NCBI RefSeq assembly: GCF_047511655.1
Contig: NC_133392.1
Location: forward strand, 20,536,001 to 20,600,000
Source: Castor canadensis
Taxonomy: Eukaryota > Chordata > Mammalia > Rodentia > Castoridae
Direction: 5' to 3'
DNA length: 64,000 bases
The notes under the pieces were generated by a model. The model ran no database searches, was not told the origin of the DNA, and saw only the letters and a list, made by a program, of their open reading frames with translations. Shown in pieces: positions 41,901 to 48,492 of this stretch. How positions within the stretch are numbered: the stretch's first letter is position 1; each line of letters starts with the position of its first letter. The position numbers and the translations under genes were made by a program.

Positions 41901-44260
41901 TAAATCAAAGTATTATTTTGACCAATTACTCTTTGTATGGCAGGTAATACATTCTTATCCTGGGGATCATAAGCAGTTTCCACAAATAATAGTAGACAAT
42001 AGTATTTAACATCTAAGCAGAGTACTGTATCAGCTATTATCTCCTTTAGCAAAAGGTCTCTTTCCTATTTACCCTTTAATAAGTCTGAGGCTTCATTCTG
42101 TCTGAATGCACAGTAGTTCCTCACAACAGGGTGCTGTCCATTAGACTTTTAAAATACCTGGCCATTGCCCTTTACTGTCTCCGAGCTGTTCAGTTTAAGG
42201 GAGATTTGGGTTGGTTCTGTATTCCATCATCTGTCACCAGGTGGCAGCAGAGATCCTTGTTCAGATGTACATTTGGGTATCTGCAGAAGTCAGGCTTGGG
42301 ATGTTGCTTAGGCTTGGTTGAGGCTGTCTGCACTCCTCCCCTCAACCAGAAGGGCCCTGGGAGTATCCCTGTGGTCCCAGGGTTACACTAGGCTGCCTCT
42401 GGCTTCGCTGTTGAGCTGTTTGGATGACTGGCAACTTTGAATCCCTGCCTGGCCCAGTTGGAGACACACAGCAGTTCACTTGCTTTTGATATCACCACAC
42501 TTCTTTTCCAATTTTCGTCAGAGCTGGTAGGCTCTTCTTAGTGGGTATTAGGACCCTGGTTGTGTCAGAACCAGTTAGCGGTATCACCCCTTCTGTCTGC
42601 CTATAGTCCCTTATGGGCTTGTATATCCATCTTGACCTTGCAGCCAGGCTTCAGTACCTGGTCCAGACTACGTTCTCTGAAGCCAGTTCCTTTGAAACAT
42701 CACTGTCTCTGTGAATGGCATATGGCTCATTGAGTACAGCCATGCCAGTGCAGTATCAACCTTGTCAGCCTTGTCACAGCTGGGTATATGGTCCAGGTTT
42801 ACTCCATGTACAAGGAAGAGAGTGGCTTGTTGTCCTCTGTGTAAAATTTGCATCATTACAGCTGCCTTCTTCCTTCACTCCACTAAGAGAGGATTTTGCT
42901 CTTCTACCAACCACAGAGCATTCACAGATCCACAGGTCTGGTGGATCAGCCTCAGCCCAGGCACCAAATCCTACCAACACCTTCCTTTTATTTATGGTTA
43001 TAGCTCCTATTGTGGTGGCACATTTGACCAAGGGGGTGAAAGTCAAGCTTACTCCCAACCTTGCTCTGCAGTACCACAATTCTTGACCACGAAGGCTGAG
43101 CTAAGATCATCTATACAGTCACATTCAGTGACTCAGCTGGACTCAGCTGATCCTAGTTTTTCAGCCCTGTCAGTGGATGGAGGGTGGGAAACTCAGTACA
43201 TTGGCAGGACAGCTTCAGAAGTGGCATCTGTTAGCAGGAGTCCTCATGGCTGATGGAGTTTATTCAGGTCTACCACCACCCTGAGCTGGCTCCACATTGG
43301 GAGTGGGTCCACATAGTGGGTATAAGAGCTGCTGGCCTAGTGGACTCCAGCTCTCTCATGTAGTGGCCTATAGGCTTCCAGGCATCCTGTTAAGGGGAAG
43401 ACCTGGTAACAAGTTGCACTACACTCAGAGAAGCCCAAAGGCTTGGCTTGACATCAGGTATTTTTGGCTCCTTTTCAGTCATTGCCAGTCCACAGATGGC
43501 AGACTCTTTTGGGAGCATTTTCACCATTAGCAGTATAGGCTGATCCCTACATTTTTGAGGAAATAGACATAAGGAAATCACCTGTGTAGGAGCAGGAAGA
43601 AAGGAATTTGTGCACCGGTGCTCTCAGCTGTGACTTCAACATGAGGGTCCCTTGCTGTCACCTTGTGTAGCTTTTTGGTAACTATGTGATGGTAAATATG
43701 ATGTCTTTCTTTCCTTTGTAGTGCGACTGGCTCAACACTTACCACCAGACTTGCAGGGATGTGATCGGGAAGGAACTCCAGAAACAGGGCCGCCAGGAAG
43801 CTCTTGAGTGGCTCATCAGAGAGACGCAGCCCATCTCCAAACAGCGTTGATACCTCTCTGGTTTTGTTTTTGTAAAATACTTTGGGGAAAGGAAGAAACA
43901 TGGCAGACCTCTGACATCTTTCTCCTTTCTTCTTCTTCCCTAATTCCCCTTTTTACTTTTAGACTTTGAGAAGAACTAAAAATCTTCTTATCCTCTTTGA
44001 TATTTTCTTGCAAATGCTCAGTCTTTTATGATTTTTTAATTGTTGAGAATGAGCCAGGAATAAAATTGCTACACCAGGAGGGTCCCACAAAGCTGAACAC
44101 TCAGTGACAGAGAGGCACCCTAAGCTCTCTAGCCAGTGATGGTGAATCAATGAGTGCTCCATGACAGTCATGTTCCAGGTGCTAGTACATCATTCATGTT
44201 CACCTTGATGTTCATGAGACTATATTTATGATCAATGAATAAAAATGTCAAAACTCTGCT
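4196..44260 (+). CDS. XPNPEP1: XPNPEP1 gene body: cytosolic X-prolyl aminopeptidase 1 (aminopeptidase P), 19 coding exons
   Basis: Manganese-dependent M24-family (pita-bread) exopeptidase of the cytosol. The family removes the N-terminal residue of peptides whose second residue is proline, such as bradykinin, and the human enzyme works as a homodimer. Seen here: 19 exons join in frame to 623 residues plus TGA, with GT-AG at every intron. By analogy with the human structure, residues 1 to about 160 and 161 to 322 form two related N-terminal domains and 323-623 the catalytic domain. Metal ligands fall at Asp415, Asp426, His489, Glu523 and Glu537; His395, His485 and His498 are also kept. No signal peptide or membrane segment is visible. 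The start ATG at 4204 has A at -3 and G at +4. Upstream exons are outside the window. Recalled human differences include Ala2 for Pro and a C-terminal Arg for His. Nothing suggests it is broken. Confidence 0.98.
4204..4320 (+). CDS. XPNPEP1: XPNPEP1 coding exon 1 (residues 1-39)
   Basis: Starts [10 protein letters not shown] and ends ...IPSGDAHQ at a codon boundary; donor CAG|gtactg. The exon itself begins after an acceptor AG at 4194-4195, so eight bases (4196-4203) precede the ATG. Read in frame they give xAC-AGA-AGA, which fits the D-G-R before Met in the human long isoform, so this exon can also serve an N-terminally extended protein whose upstream exon is not seen. The next intron (4321-16781, 12.5 kb) holds an L1M fragment, SINEs, MIRs, a MaLR LTR and several (GT)n runs. 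Confidence 0.97.
6152..6470 (-). mobile_element. old L1M 3' region
   Basis: Contains ttgtggtggaaaacatacat, aaatcaaccatcataaccac and the later ccattctacttcctg block seen in ancient mammalian L1 3' UTRs read in reverse. No duplications are visible. Confidence 0.6.
6567..6672 (-). repeat. B1-like SINE
   Basis: Reverse-oriented: cagggtctgtagtgtagcc, ctcctgatccttctgcctc, gagattataggcatgagc. Confidence 0.75.
7918..7969. repeat. (GT)n microsatellite
   Basis: About 26 uninterrupted GT units in coding intron 1. Confidence 0.95.
8483..8815 (+). repeat. MIR interrupted by a reverse SINE
   Basis: MIR halves at 8483-8520 (gactatctgggttcagatg) and 8690-8815 (tctctgagcctcagttttc, ggctgttgtcaggattaa) are split by a composite SINE in reverse (about 8521-8685: gagccatgtccctagtcc, tagggtctcatgcttttg). 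The order shows the SINE is younger. Confidence 0.65.
12245..12440 (+). repeat. MIR
   Basis: Contains gagttcaaattttggctctg, gagtttcagttttg and a trailing gtaggtgttgagcc, the core and 3' parts of a MIR. A second MIR-like piece in the opposite sense lies at about 12000-12090. Confidence 0.55.
13479..13551. repeat. compound (CA)n-(GA)n microsatellite
   Basis: CA units with TA interruptions followed by GA units. It lies within the older repeat that the MaLR LTR entered. Confidence 0.9.
13761..14096 (-). mobile_element. MaLR-type solo LTR with 5-bp target duplication
   Basis: 336 bp beginning TG and ending CA, flanked on both sides by GAAGC (13756-13760 and 14097-14101), as expected for ERVL/MaLR integration. 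The complement carries the MST/THE1-like beginning (tatggtttgaatatgaag, gctcatgtgttgaatgct). It has no coding content and lies in coding intron 1 of XPNPEP1, inside an older repeat. Confidence 0.85.
15478..15605 (-). repeat. B1-like SINE
   Basis: T-rich tail, then aaggtctcactatgtagtcc, aggctggcctcaaactc, cccaagtgctggcattac. Confidence 0.8.
15845..15940 (+). repeat. MIR
   Basis: Contains ctggttcaaatcctccttc, ggtcagttacttaaactc and tctgtgcctttct in the usual MIR order. Confidence 0.55.
16459..16606 (-). repeat. B1-like SINE
   Basis: gagacagggtctcattatg, then aactcactgtgtagcccagg, gagtgctgggattacagc. Part of the left monomer is repeated, giving two 'ggc-tt-gaa' segments. Confidence 0.8.
16782..16845 (+). 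CDS. XPNPEP1: XPNPEP1 coding exon 2 (residues 40-61)
   Basis: Acceptor cttggcag, donor G|gtgagt. Encodes [13 protein letters not shown]... through the FDGSAG turn of the first domain and ends after one base of codon 61. The next intron (16846-17989) shows no repeat that I recognise with confidence. Confidence 0.97.
17990..18094 (+). CDS. XPNPEP1: XPNPEP1 coding exon 3 (residues 61-96)
   Basis: Acceptor tgcttcag, donor G|gtaggt. Encodes the creatinase/prolidase N-terminal signature [14 protein letters not shown], typical of domain I of this family. The next intron (18095-20949) contains a composite SINE and the antisense CYCS retropseudogene. Confidence 0.98.
18179..18352 (-). repeat. composite SINE (ID-like plus B1-like)
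   Basis: ttgaattcagggccttcacc and gagccactccaccagccc, followed by gatagggtctcatgaac and ggattacaggcgtgagcc. This composite layout is the main clue to the host lineage. It ends about 0.7 kb before the CYCS retrocopy. Confidence 0.8.
19096..20311 (-). pseudogene. CYCS: CYCS (cytochrome c) processed pseudogene, antisense in XPNPEP1 coding intron 3
   Basis: Intronless minus-strand copy of cytochrome c mRNA, with coding-like part 20245 to 19937. Recognisable pieces are [29 protein letters not shown] and [11 protein letters not shown]. Lesions: the ATG is AAG; two in-frame TAG codons; the heme-binding CxxCH has lost its His (now Gln); a one-base deletion after KKY; a shortened GIKKKGE; a two-base deletion near the end. 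About 0.8 kb of 3' UTR follows, with an internal AATAAA, ending in a poly(A) tract (T run from about 19096). A near-perfect 13-bp target duplication CTGTGACTRGYCT flanks it at 19083-19095 and 20312-20324. It is a dead L1-mediated retrocopy. Confidence 0.93.
20950..21042 (+). CDS. XPNPEP1: XPNPEP1 coding exon 4 (residues 96-127)
   Basis: Acceptor tcctccta|g, donor G|gtgaat. Encodes [11 protein letters not shown] then the [10 protein letters not shown] segment of domain I. The next intron is only 319 bp (21043-21361) with no repeat that I recognise. Confidence 0.97.
21362..21505 (+). CDS. XPNPEP1: XPNPEP1 coding exon 5 (residues 127-175)
   Basis: Acceptor tctcctcag. Encodes [17 protein letters not shown] to [10 protein letters not shown], the end of domain I. 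The donor is ACAG|gtctga, which lacks the usual purine at +3 and G at +5 and is one of the weakest sites in the gene. The next intron (21506-23185) includes an L2 3' end near 22740-22985. Confidence 0.96.
22740..22985 (+). repeat. L2 3' end
   Basis: gattgtaagccctatgaag, agacagggactgagtctgg, catggtccctggcag, gatgaacaaatgaataaa: the standard L2 tail order. Confidence 0.6.
23186..23281 (+). CDS. XPNPEP1: XPNPEP1 coding exon 6 (residues 175-207)
   Basis: Acceptor ttcttgcag, donor T|gtgagt. Encodes [14 protein letters not shown]... to ALDEIA; the Trp207 codon is split across the junction. This begins domain II. The next intron (23282-25244) is mostly unique-looking, AT-rich around 23930-24370. 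Confidence 0.97.
25245..25326 (+). CDS. XPNPEP1: XPNPEP1 coding exon 7 (residues 207-234)
   Basis: Acceptor ttttttag, donor AT|gtgagt. Encodes [19 protein letters not shown], the conserved domain II segment. The Met234 codon is split. The next intron (25327-26714) carries an old mammal-wide repeat at about 25860-26560. Confidence 0.97.
25860..26560 (+). repeat. old mammal-wide repeat, family not named
   Basis: Long decayed copy of a repeat with the order: 'aaaagcattttcagaggc', 'ggctcaggcttttgtcctg', 'agtgggaattacatgat', then a 'gaattgggtgatgatgatg' end. Related pieces occur at about 5200-5460, 9430-9960 and 13290-13755. I recognise the type but not its catalogue name. Confidence 0.4.
26715..26925 (+). 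CDS. XPNPEP1: XPNPEP1 coding exon 8 (residues 234-304)
   Basis: Longest coding exon, 211 bp. Acceptor ctcctgcag, donor AAG|gttagt. Encodes [13 protein letters not shown] through [16 protein letters not shown] of domain II. Phase 0 at the end. The next intron (26926-28468) has a (GA)n tract at 27856-27893 and otherwise no recognised repeat. Confidence 0.98.
27856..27893. repeat. (GA)n microsatellite
   Basis: Pure purine run of GA units, preceded by G/A-rich sequence from about 27810. Confidence 0.9.
28469..28558 (+). CDS. XPNPEP1: XPNPEP1 coding exon 9 (residues 305-334)
   Basis: Acceptor gcccctag, donor CAC|gtgagt. Encodes [19 protein letters not shown]... to GMRRAH, the hinge into the catalytic domain. 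The 215-codon reading frame open across here on the other strand (28002-28649) is a shadow. The next intron (28559-29223) holds one B1-like SINE. Confidence 0.97.
28731..28856 (+). repeat. B1-like SINE
   Basis: gctgagcatggtgatgcata, caatcccagcactaggagg, gttcaaggccagaatggg, then an A-rich tail. Just downstream of XPNPEP1 coding exon 9. Confidence 0.8.
29224..29274 (+). CDS. XPNPEP1: XPNPEP1 coding exon 10 (residues 335-351)
   Basis: Short, 51-bp, in-frame exon, [17 protein letters not shown]. Acceptor tttgcacag; the donor GAG|gttggt is weak (T at +3). Because the exon is a multiple of three with a weak donor, skipping would keep the reading frame. The next intron (29275-30739) holds a composite SINE, a long (CA)n and an ID-like SINE. 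Confidence 0.96.
29625..29815 (-). repeat. composite SINE (ID-like plus B1-like)
   Basis: ctggggtttgaactcaggg, accattccaccagccc, agatagggtctcacgaac, ataggcgtgagccaccag. Confidence 0.82.
29912..30045 (-). repeat. (CA)n followed by an ID-like SINE
   Basis: About 52 bp of CA units (29921-29972) run into tggggtttgaactcaaggtc, tgctaggcaggtgctttgc. The microsatellite probably grew from the SINE tail. Confidence 0.8.
30740..30798 (+). CDS. XPNPEP1: XPNPEP1 coding exon 11 (residues 352-371)
   Basis: Acceptor tctcatag, donor AG|gtaagg. Encodes [19 protein letters not shown]. Only 132 bp of intron separate it from the next exon, the shortest intron of the gene. Confidence 0.97.
30931..31008 (+). CDS. 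XPNPEP1: XPNPEP1 coding exon 12 (residues 371-397)
   Basis: Acceptor cgttccag, donor GC|gtaagg. Encodes [17 protein letters not shown] then NGAIIHYA, carrying the substrate-binding His395. The next intron (31009-32915) has one B1-like SINE at 32509-32632 and is otherwise unremarkable. Confidence 0.97.
32509..32632 (-). repeat. B1-like SINE
   Basis: gagataggggctcactaaat, gcccaggctggcctagaac, ctgcctcagcttccttaatg, ttccaccacaccc. About 280 bp before the acceptor of coding exon 13. Confidence 0.82.
32916..32987 (+). CDS. XPNPEP1: XPNPEP1 coding exon 13 (residues 397-421)
   Basis: Acceptor tttgttag, donor AA|gtaagt. Encodes [23 protein letters not shown]; Asp415 in LIDSG is the first metal ligand. 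The next intron (32988-35337) contains a young L1 3' end (33963-34507) and an old L1M piece. Confidence 0.98.
33963..34507 (+). mobile_element. 5'-truncated young LINE-1 3' end in XPNPEP1 intron, sense orientation
   Basis: 545 bp: the last part of ORF2, the 3' UTR with a very G-rich tract (about 34388-34453), then AATAATAAAAG and an A-rich tail. It is flanked by a 16-bp duplication with one mismatch, AGAGTGTGGATGTCAG (33947-33962) and AGAATGTGGATGTCAG (34508-34523). It is closely similar to the copies at 40555 and 47254. Confidence 0.92.
34545..35210 (-). mobile_element. old L1M fragment
   Basis: Reverse-oriented 3' region: tggatttacctattctgga, tggctgagtagtattctat, gtggaattgctggctcat. It lies next to the younger L1 at 33963. 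Confidence 0.65.
35338..35398 (+). CDS. XPNPEP1: XPNPEP1 coding exon 14 (residues 421-441)
   Basis: Acceptor tttgaaag after a run of T-rich and A-rich sequence, donor AAG|gtgagg. Encodes [20 protein letters not shown]; Asp426 in TTDVTRT is the second metal ligand. The next intron (35399-36813) has two MIR-like stretches. Confidence 0.98.
35860..36515. repeat. two MIR-like stretches
   Basis: 35870-36060 (gacctggcttgaatcttc, ctatacaaccttgaac) and 36370-36515 (gattgcctagctagaaac, gggcctagcactgtaaatg) follow MIR order at low identity. Between them I see nothing nameable. Confidence 0.45.
36814..36883 (+). CDS. XPNPEP1: XPNPEP1 coding exon 15 (residues 442-465)
   Basis: Acceptor ctttggcag, donor G|gtaggt. 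Encodes [19 protein letters not shown] to GTK. The next intron (36884-37743) looks unique apart from short pyrimidine runs. Confidence 0.97.
37744..37917 (+). CDS. XPNPEP1: XPNPEP1 coding exon 16 (residues 465-523)
   Basis: Acceptor tcttccag, donor G|gtaggt. Encodes [12 protein letters not shown] then [19 protein letters not shown], which carries His485, the metal ligand His489 and His498. This matches the M24 signature around the first catalytic histidine. The next intron (37918-38487) is AT-rich, with no feature I can name. Confidence 0.98.
38488..38564 (+). CDS. XPNPEP1: XPNPEP1 coding exon 17 (residues 523-548)
   Basis: Acceptor ttgttttag, donor AAG|gtgagt. Encodes [21 protein letters not shown]; Glu523 and Glu537 are the last two metal ligands, so both acidic ligands sit in this one 77-bp exon. 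The next intron (38565-40003) holds three SINEs. Confidence 0.98.
39255..39437 (-). repeat. two adjacent ID-like SINEs
   Basis: 39255-39330 (ggtactgggtgttaagcttg, cttgccaggcaggcac, gagccatgctgccagcc) and 39345-39437 (T run, gatgtagttgaacccacagc, ctgagttacatccccagcc). Confidence 0.75.
39545..39850 (+). repeat. composite SINE, long form
   Basis: agccaggtgtctgcctgtaa, cagctactcgggaggcaaag, two related monomers, then gtgtagctcaagaggttagg at the ID-like end. It ends about 150 bp before coding exon 18. Confidence 0.75.
40004..40102 (+). CDS. XPNPEP1: XPNPEP1 coding exon 18 (residues 549-581)
   Basis: Acceptor tctcttacag, donor GAG|gtaatg. Encodes [20 protein letters not shown] to SLTDKE. The next intron (40103-43721, 3.6 kb) contains a very short young L1 insertion and about 2.8 kb of unexplained sequence. 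Confidence 0.97.
40555..40748 (-). mobile_element. very short LINE-1 3'-end insertion with two poly(A) tracts
   Basis: Only about 190 bp, truncated inside the G-rich part of the L1 3' UTR (C-rich on + strand, 40675-40740). An exact 15-bp target duplication ACATGCCCAGTTTTC sits at 40540-40554 and 40749-40763. Between the L1 tail and the outer poly(A) lies a non-L1 piece of about 27 bp at 40581-40607, described under findings. It lies antisense in the last XPNPEP1 intron. Confidence 0.92.
40764..43580. other. unexplained sequence in the last XPNPEP1 intron
   Basis: About 2.8 kb of moderately GC-rich, non-simple sequence with no SINE that I recognise. Several mid-length open frames overlap on both strands (42711-43253 on +, 180 codons; 42774-43079 on -, 101 codons), none with a domain I can name. 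The strand-neutral openness and lack of L1 wording could suit decayed retroviral internal sequence or unique intron. I cannot decide between them. Confidence 0.4.
42234..42247 (+). promoter_or_regulatory. candidate CTCF-type motif
   Basis: TCACCAGGTGGCAG matches the core consensus CCASYAGRKGGCRS at 13 of 14 positions. Motif match only; such matches occur often by chance. Confidence 0.3.
43722..43850 (+). CDS. XPNPEP1: XPNPEP1 coding exon 19 (residues 582-623 and stop)
   Basis: Acceptor tcctttgtag. Encodes [19 protein letters not shown] through [10 protein letters not shown], then TGA at 43848-43850. The C-terminus has Arg where I recall His in human. Confidence 0.98.
   Translation, partial: CDWLNTYHQTCRDVIGKELQKQGRQEALEWLIRETQPISKQR
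44059..44064 (+). terminator. proximal poly(A) signal AATAAA of XPNPEP1
   Basis: AATAAA in ccaggaataaaattg, 210 bp after the stop codon. There is no obvious GT-rich element just downstream, so use is uncertain. Confidence 0.45.
44238..44243 (+). terminator. distal poly(A) signal AATAAA of XPNPEP1
   Basis: AATAAA within ATGAATAAAAATG, followed 20-40 bases later by a T-rich stretch (ctctgctttgtctc) suitable as a downstream element. It is the probable main 3' end; the exact cleavage base cannot be read from DNA. Confidence 0.8.
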
Positions 44261-44823
44261 TTGTCTCAACTTTCTCTATAGGAATTGCTGTAAGTTCTGC
44301 ATATTGCTAGAGCTCTCATTTTTCCATTATTTGTAGACAAATTATGTAACAAGTGCCGGCTTCAGTTCTGTAGCCTTTCTCGTGCCTTGTACATGTGGAG
44401 GAAGACCCTGGGACCACAGACCATCATGGTTGGGGATGGGCAGACAGACTTCCTTATCCTTTGGCTGAGTTATCTGAGGTTTACACAGTTTCCTGGGTTT
44501 CCCAGTGGGATTGAGCCTTAATTGCCCACCTTGGTAACTTGCTTGTCTTCTTTCTTTTCTATGTCTTGTTTTCCCTCCCTTCCATCAGTGTTTCCTGGTA
44601 CTCTAGTAAGTCATTTACTTATAAATCCTTATCTCAAGACATGCTTCTTTAGGAACTCAAATTTAAGACATACTCCTTAGGTATAGCCAATATTATGTAT
44701 GACATATTTTTGCCACCTTCTTTCTATGTATTCATTATATTGATATGTGAATATATAAAAGAATATATATACACACATGAACATGTATACTGTGCAAATA
44801 TTGGATCTCTATATACATATAAT

Positions 44824-44922
44824 TCTTTTTTTTTTTTTTTTTTTTTTGTGGTGCTGGGGATCAAACCCTGGGCCTTGTTCATGCAAGGGAACCACTCTAC
44901 CACTGAGCTCTACACACTTATC
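44824..44922 (-). repeat. ID-like SINE with T run
   Basis: 22-base T run, ggtgctggggatcaaaccc, gggccttgttcatgcaag, ccactctaccactgagctc. Confidence 0.8.
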
Positions 44923-46559
44923 CCTAATTTGCTTTATTAACATGTATATTCCAAGTTATTTTTTCATATTAATACATATAGATTCTTATTTTTAATGACT
45001 AACCATTCCATTGTATGGCTATGTTCTTTTTTACTCAAGAATCCTTGATTGCTTCCTTGTGGGAGGAATCTAGATATACTATTACTTCTCAGGTTATATT
45101 TGTAACGAAGGCAGAGAAGCATAGAAGCCTTCCACTAACAGGATGTATTTTAATCCTTTGAAGATCAGTTATCGCATGTCTTTTGTTCATAGTGCTCATG
45201 TTTCTAATATGTACCATAAGGTTGAACTTAAAAGAGAATTTTCTCCCCAAAAGATAGAACAGATTAATTATGTTTTTCATCTAGCATCCCTCTGGAAGTC
45301 AGGAAGCCTCCTCTTAGGACTTAGGCTGTTGTATCATACCCTGAAAGGTTCCCTCTCCAAGGAAGTGGGGACCGTGAATTGCAGTTGATTTGGAGTTTAA
45401 ACAGGTCATAACTCAAGTGTGATGGCAACTCTGCTGTTTGTTTTTCAGGCTGTTAAGCCTGCAGCTTCCCAAGGCAACCTCAGAGCAGTTTGACTTAATA
45501 GGTCCTAGCCCCACAAACAAAGCTAACAGGTGCCAGGTGCCTGGAGCTTCCTGCCTGCGCTTCATTGTGTTTAGCATTAATTCCACAAGACCTAAACTAG
45601 CCAAGATGGTCCCATAAAGATTGAGAACTAGAATAAAATTGTAATGTATCAGAGCTCAGAGGGAGATAAGATAAAAATCACTCTTCCTCACTTTTAAACA
45701 AATGATAAAAAATGTTGAGTGGTAAAAATTTCTCATCAGACCAACTCTGGGTTAGGACTGGGCAATTGAGAAGAGAGTCCAGGGGGAGCTAACAAGCCAT
45801 GAGGGAGACGTTACTCTTGGGTTTCTCAAGAAACCCAAGCTGGGGGGTTTATACCCAAGTCGATGGGGAGATTCAACATGAAGCACCTTACACCTCCCAG
45901 TGCTCCAGAACTGTCAGCTTCTAGGGGAGACAGGTATGTATGGCAATTTTAAAGCTCACTCTGTGGTTGCCAGTTCTTTCAAGTGGTCAGAGAACAGAGA
46001 TCAAGACATTCTCAGCATCAGGGTTTAAAAACAAAAATGGAGATTCTGGTGAGTTATGCCATAGTTTTTGATTCTCTCCAAATTACTCCATCAAAACACA
46101 GAAAATGAGATAGCAAAAATAAAATTCATAGAATATACCAAACTATGATGACAAGCATCTTCACAAACCTCAGCATGATCAGGGAAGCTGATAGCTTCCC
46201 TGGAGGAAATTGAGGGAGAGCCCCCAAATAGCTGCCAGGAGCTCAAAGTCTCAGTGAGGTAGTTTGAGAGGAGCAGTGGAAATTGGGAGTACTTTTTGCA
46301 CTCTAGTGGAGGGATTTAGGGAAAGGGGGGCAGGGGCTGAAGCAGACAGCATCCCATGAATGCCCAGGACAAGGCCTCACAGTAGAACTCATACAGGAGC
46401 AGGATAGATACAAGGGAGAGAAGGCTCATTTTGAGGGAAGAGAGTCAGGAGAGCTCAGAAAGTTAAGTGCTTTATTTTTGGACACTTCATAGTATCAACA
46501 GAAAAGGGAACTCTAGAGTCTTACATAATAACAACAATCTTTGTACATTGTTCCCTTCC

Positions 46560-47230
46560 AGAATTAAGAAAGATTAATTTCACATAAAGATGAAAAAAAA
46601 AAATTCAGGTAAAATGCTATGTAAACCTGAAAAGGAAAATAAGGCTCAGAATGATAGGCTAGCAACGAAAGCACATCATGACACCTGTAACACAGATGAA
46701 AATCTGTTCAAACACGTCTACAGATAATGTATGCAAGAACAATGTTCAACAGGAATCAGGAAAGTCAAGAAATTAAGAGAGTGGACCCAGGAACAAATGA
46801 AGAAAAACATTTTAAATAATGACTGAAATAGGAGGAACAGAAGAATGTAGACATACAAAAAACAATGTGTTAAACTGAGTAGAAGATGAATAAGGGAAAT
46901 TAAAAAAAATCAAAACAGAAAGGAGTAAGAGAATGAAAAAGAAGAAAAGCAAAGACTCAACATTTATTTTGGTTTACCCAAAGAAGAAAACTATAGTTGA
47001 GAAGTAGAATAAATATCAAAAATATTCCTGTTTCTTAATTCAAAAAAGTTTTGCAATTAAATAAAAGTTTGAAATTTCACATCGAAGAGGTGCACTACAT
47101 AGTTACATAAATAAACCAAGAATGGCCAACAGAACATGGTAGAAAGTTATTGTACTTTAAAGAAAAAAAATTCTTTTGCATTCAAATAAAAGACTTAGTT
47201 TCGTACAGTGGAAAAAATACTAGGTTGCCA
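46560..47230 (+). mobile_element. possible old L1/HAL1 ORF1-like remnant
   Basis: A-rich sequence without open frames whose wording (aaacaagtgaagaaa-type repeats, gaacagaagaatgtagac) resembles decayed L1 ORF1 sequence. Family not certain. Confidence 0.3.
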
Positions 47231-47253
47231 ATAAAATTTTCACAGCAATTCTT

Positions 47254-48081
47254 CTTTTTTTTTTTTTTGCTTTCTTTTTTTATTTATTTATTTTTTTCAT
47301 TTTTCTTTTATTAGTCATATGTGCATACAAGGCTTGGTTCATTTCTCCCCCCTGCCCCCACCCCCCTCCCTTACCACCCACTCCACCCCCTCCCGCTCCC
47401 CCCCTCAATACCCAGCAGAAACTATTTTGCCCTTATCTCTAATTTTGTTGTAGAGAGAGTATAAGCAATAATAGGAAGGAACAAGGGGTTTTGCTGGTTG
47501 AGATAAGGATAGCTATACAGGGCATTGACTCACATTGATTTCCTGTGCGTGGGTGTTACCTTCTAGGTTAATTCTTTTTGATCTAACCTTTTCTCTAGTA
47601 CCTGGTCCCCTTTTCCTATTGGCCTCAGTTGCTTTAAGGTACCTGCTTTAGTTTCTCTGCATTAAGGGCAACGAATGCTAGCTAGTTTTTTAGGTGTCTT
47701 ACCTATCCTCACCCCTCCCTTGTGTGCTCTTGCGTATATCATGTGCTCATAGTCCAATCCCCTTGTTGTGTTTGCCCTTGATCTAATGTCCACATATGAG
47801 GGAGAACATACGATTTTTGGTCTTTTGAGCCAGGCTAAACTCACTCAGAATGATGTTCTCCAATTCCATCCATTTACCAGCGAATGATAACATTTCGTTC
47901 TTCTTCATGGCTGCATAAAATTCCATTGTGTATAGATACCACATTTTCTTAATCCATTCGTCAGTGCTGGGGCATCTTGGCTGTTTCCATAACTTGGCTA
48001 TTGTGAATAGTGCCGCAATAAACATGGGTGTGCAGGTGCCTCTGGAGTAACAGTCTTTTGGGTATATCCCCAAGAGTGGTA
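47254..48081 (-). mobile_element. 5'-truncated young LINE-1 (ORF2 C-terminus and 3' UTR)
   Basis: The minus-strand insertion retains the ORF2 end ([47 protein letters not shown]), the full G-rich 3' UTR and an A-rich tail. Target duplications TTCACAGCAATTCTT (47239-47253) and TTCACAGCAATACTT (48082-48096) differ by one base. It lies downstream of XPNPEP1. Confidence 0.92.
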
Positions 48082-48175
48082 TTCACAGCAATACTTTAGT
48101 TCAAAAGAAAATGGAGTGACATGGGATTGTGACTATAAGGATGTCCATTATAGTTTATTAAGCTCCGTGTTTGCC

Positions 48176-48492
48176 AGGCATGGTGGCACATGCTCCCAGC
48201 TACTTGGGAGGTAGAGAGAAGGATTACAGTTAGGCCATCCTGGGCAAAAAAAGTTACCAAGACGCTAAAAAACAACAAAAAACCCAAGTTGGTTGTGTGG
48301 TGGTCCATGCCTATAATTCCAGCTACACTGGAAGTGGAGGTAGTGGGATCACTGTCCAAGGCTGGCCTGGGCAAAAGTGTGAAACTTACCTGAAAAATAA
48401 AGCTAAACAGGCGGGGGTGGTGGCCCAAATGGAAGAGTGGTTGTCTAGCAAACAGTAAGCCCTAAGTTCAAATCCTAGTACTTTTTATTTTT
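48176..48492 (+). repeat. composite SINE, long form
   Basis: gccaggcatggtggcacat, cagctacttgggagg, a second monomer beginning ggttgtgtggtggtccatg, then the ID-like end gaagagtggttgtctagc and a T/A-rich tail. Immediately beyond the L1 at 47254-48081. Confidence 0.75.

Larger units (their letters stand above)
43851..44260 (+). other. XPNPEP1: XPNPEP1 3' untranslated region
   Basis: About 0.4 kb from the stop codon to the expected cleavage point after the distal poly(A) signal. It contains an earlier AATAAA at 44059-44064, so a shorter 3' end of about 0.23 kb is possible. No interspersed repeat lies in it. Confidence 0.85.
44261..47238. other. intergenic sequence downstream of XPNPEP1
   Basis: No gene seen. 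It contains one ID-like SINE (44824-44922), AT-rich sequence to about 45100, and a stretch at 45700-46560 whose origin I cannot name. Confidence 0.6.

Noticed and set aside
42711..43253. 180-codon open frame in the last intron
   Set aside because: As a gene: no domain, no conserved splice context, and several competing frames over the same bases. It is kept only as part of the unexplained block.
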